DNA of 7,676 nt, taken from assembly GCA_013152135.1 (NCBI GenBank), contig JAADGX010000174.1, positions 1 through 7,676 on the forward strand. The letters run 5' to 3'. Below are positions 7,430 to 7,676 of the stretch, one piece after another. The notes below the pieces were generated by a model. It was given only the letters and a program-made list of their open reading frames with translations. It was not told where the DNA came from and did no database searches. The stretch comes from Chlorobiota bacterium. Its GTDB lineage: Bacteria > Bacteroidota > Ignavibacteria > SZUA-365 > JAADGX01. The stretch's first letter is position 1. Each line of letters starts with the position of its first letter. The position numbers and the translations under genes are program-made.

Positions 7430-7676
7430 TGCCCGGCTGGATGTTCGAAATCCGAGATGGAAAGACGAAAAACGGTATTGAGACAATGTTCGAAGGGCTG
7501 TCGCTTGAGCTCGCGCAGCAACCTGGCTAATGCTTCTTTTCCACCGAGCCGGGTCAAAACGCGGATGTATTCCCGCGCGTCGGCATAGGCCTGCCGCCGC
7601 CGTTGATATCGAGGAGAATACAGAACGGCATCAAGACTGTCGAATGCGGGCAAAGGTAAGGATGGTTTCGGCAATA
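7426..7676 (-). CDS. C-terminal end of a putative peptidase MA-like protein (partial)
   Basis: Only the last 82 or so residues are visible; the frame is open to the window edge, so the start lies beyond it. The stretch AYADAREYIRVLTRLGG, then LARLLRELKRQPFEHCLNTVFRLSISDFE resembles the end of gluzincin-type peptidase MA proteins, where a helix following the zinc site is followed by a segment of the form 'LL..L..G.sFeeal...fg.sl.efe'. The metal-binding HExxH motif would lie upstream, outside the window, so neither activity nor family can be confirmed. The TGA stop overlaps the metalloenzyme ATG by one base each way (ATGA), a sign of a shared operon. Unusually, no Trp follows the final helix, and the protein ends in HPAGQ. 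Other helical repeat proteins could give a similar tail. Confidence 0.45.
   Translation of the reverse strand, partial: LPKPSLPLPAFDSLDAVLYSPRYQRRRQAYADAREYIRVLTRLGGKEALARLLRELKRQPFEHCLNTVFRLSISDFEHPAGQ

Overview
The window is a typical bacterial chromosomal segment of moderately high GC. It carries the distal part of a division-and-cell-wall (dcw) cluster on the + strand (ftsQ, ftsA, ftsZ), then a separate HU-type nucleoid protein gene. Convergent to these, on the - strand, is a three-gene unit: the tail of a putative peptidase MA-like protein, an alkaline-phosphatase-superfamily 'metalloenzyme' related to cofactor-independent phosphoglycerate mutase, and the DNA-uptake channel comEC. Gene content fits a free-living bacterium. 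The proteins do not let me name a phylum, and an uncultivated lineage is possible. No mobile element, CRISPR array, rRNA or tRNA was recognised.

Layout. 1-767: ftsQ without its first codons. 802-2028: ftsA, intact. 2108-3317: ftsZ, whose reading frame is broken by an exact 7-bp tandem duplication. 3318-3741: a 424-base gap, visibly more AT-rich, with no convincing gene until the promoter-like and Shine-Dalgarno elements of the HU gene. 3742-4035: HU-like protein. 4058-4089: intrinsic terminator between the convergent units. 4088-6480 (-): comEC, with a one-base frameshift. 6493-7429 (-): metalloenzyme, with a one-base frameshift in an A5/T5 run. 7426-7676 (-): C-terminal end of a peptidase MA-like protein, overlapping the metalloenzyme start by ATGA.

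How the genes work together. FtsQ (divisome scaffold in the membrane), FtsA (actin-like membrane anchor) and FtsZ (tubulin-like ring GTPase) are consecutive and form the core of the cytokinesis machine. HU compacts DNA and appears to be transcribed separately. The - strand genes are tightly packed (4-bp overlap, then a 12-nt gap) and probably form one operon, but a shared pathway is not evident.

The most noteworthy point is that three of the six genes carry a frame break while every conserved motif on both sides is intact. Two breaks are single-base homopolymer length differences and one is a 7-bp tandem duplication. Removing or adding those bases gives proteins of expected length: FtsZ 400, ComEC 797 and metalloenzyme 311 residues. 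Sequencing or assembly error is the simplest explanation, especially since ftsZ is normally essential. I did not find a convincing new biological system here.
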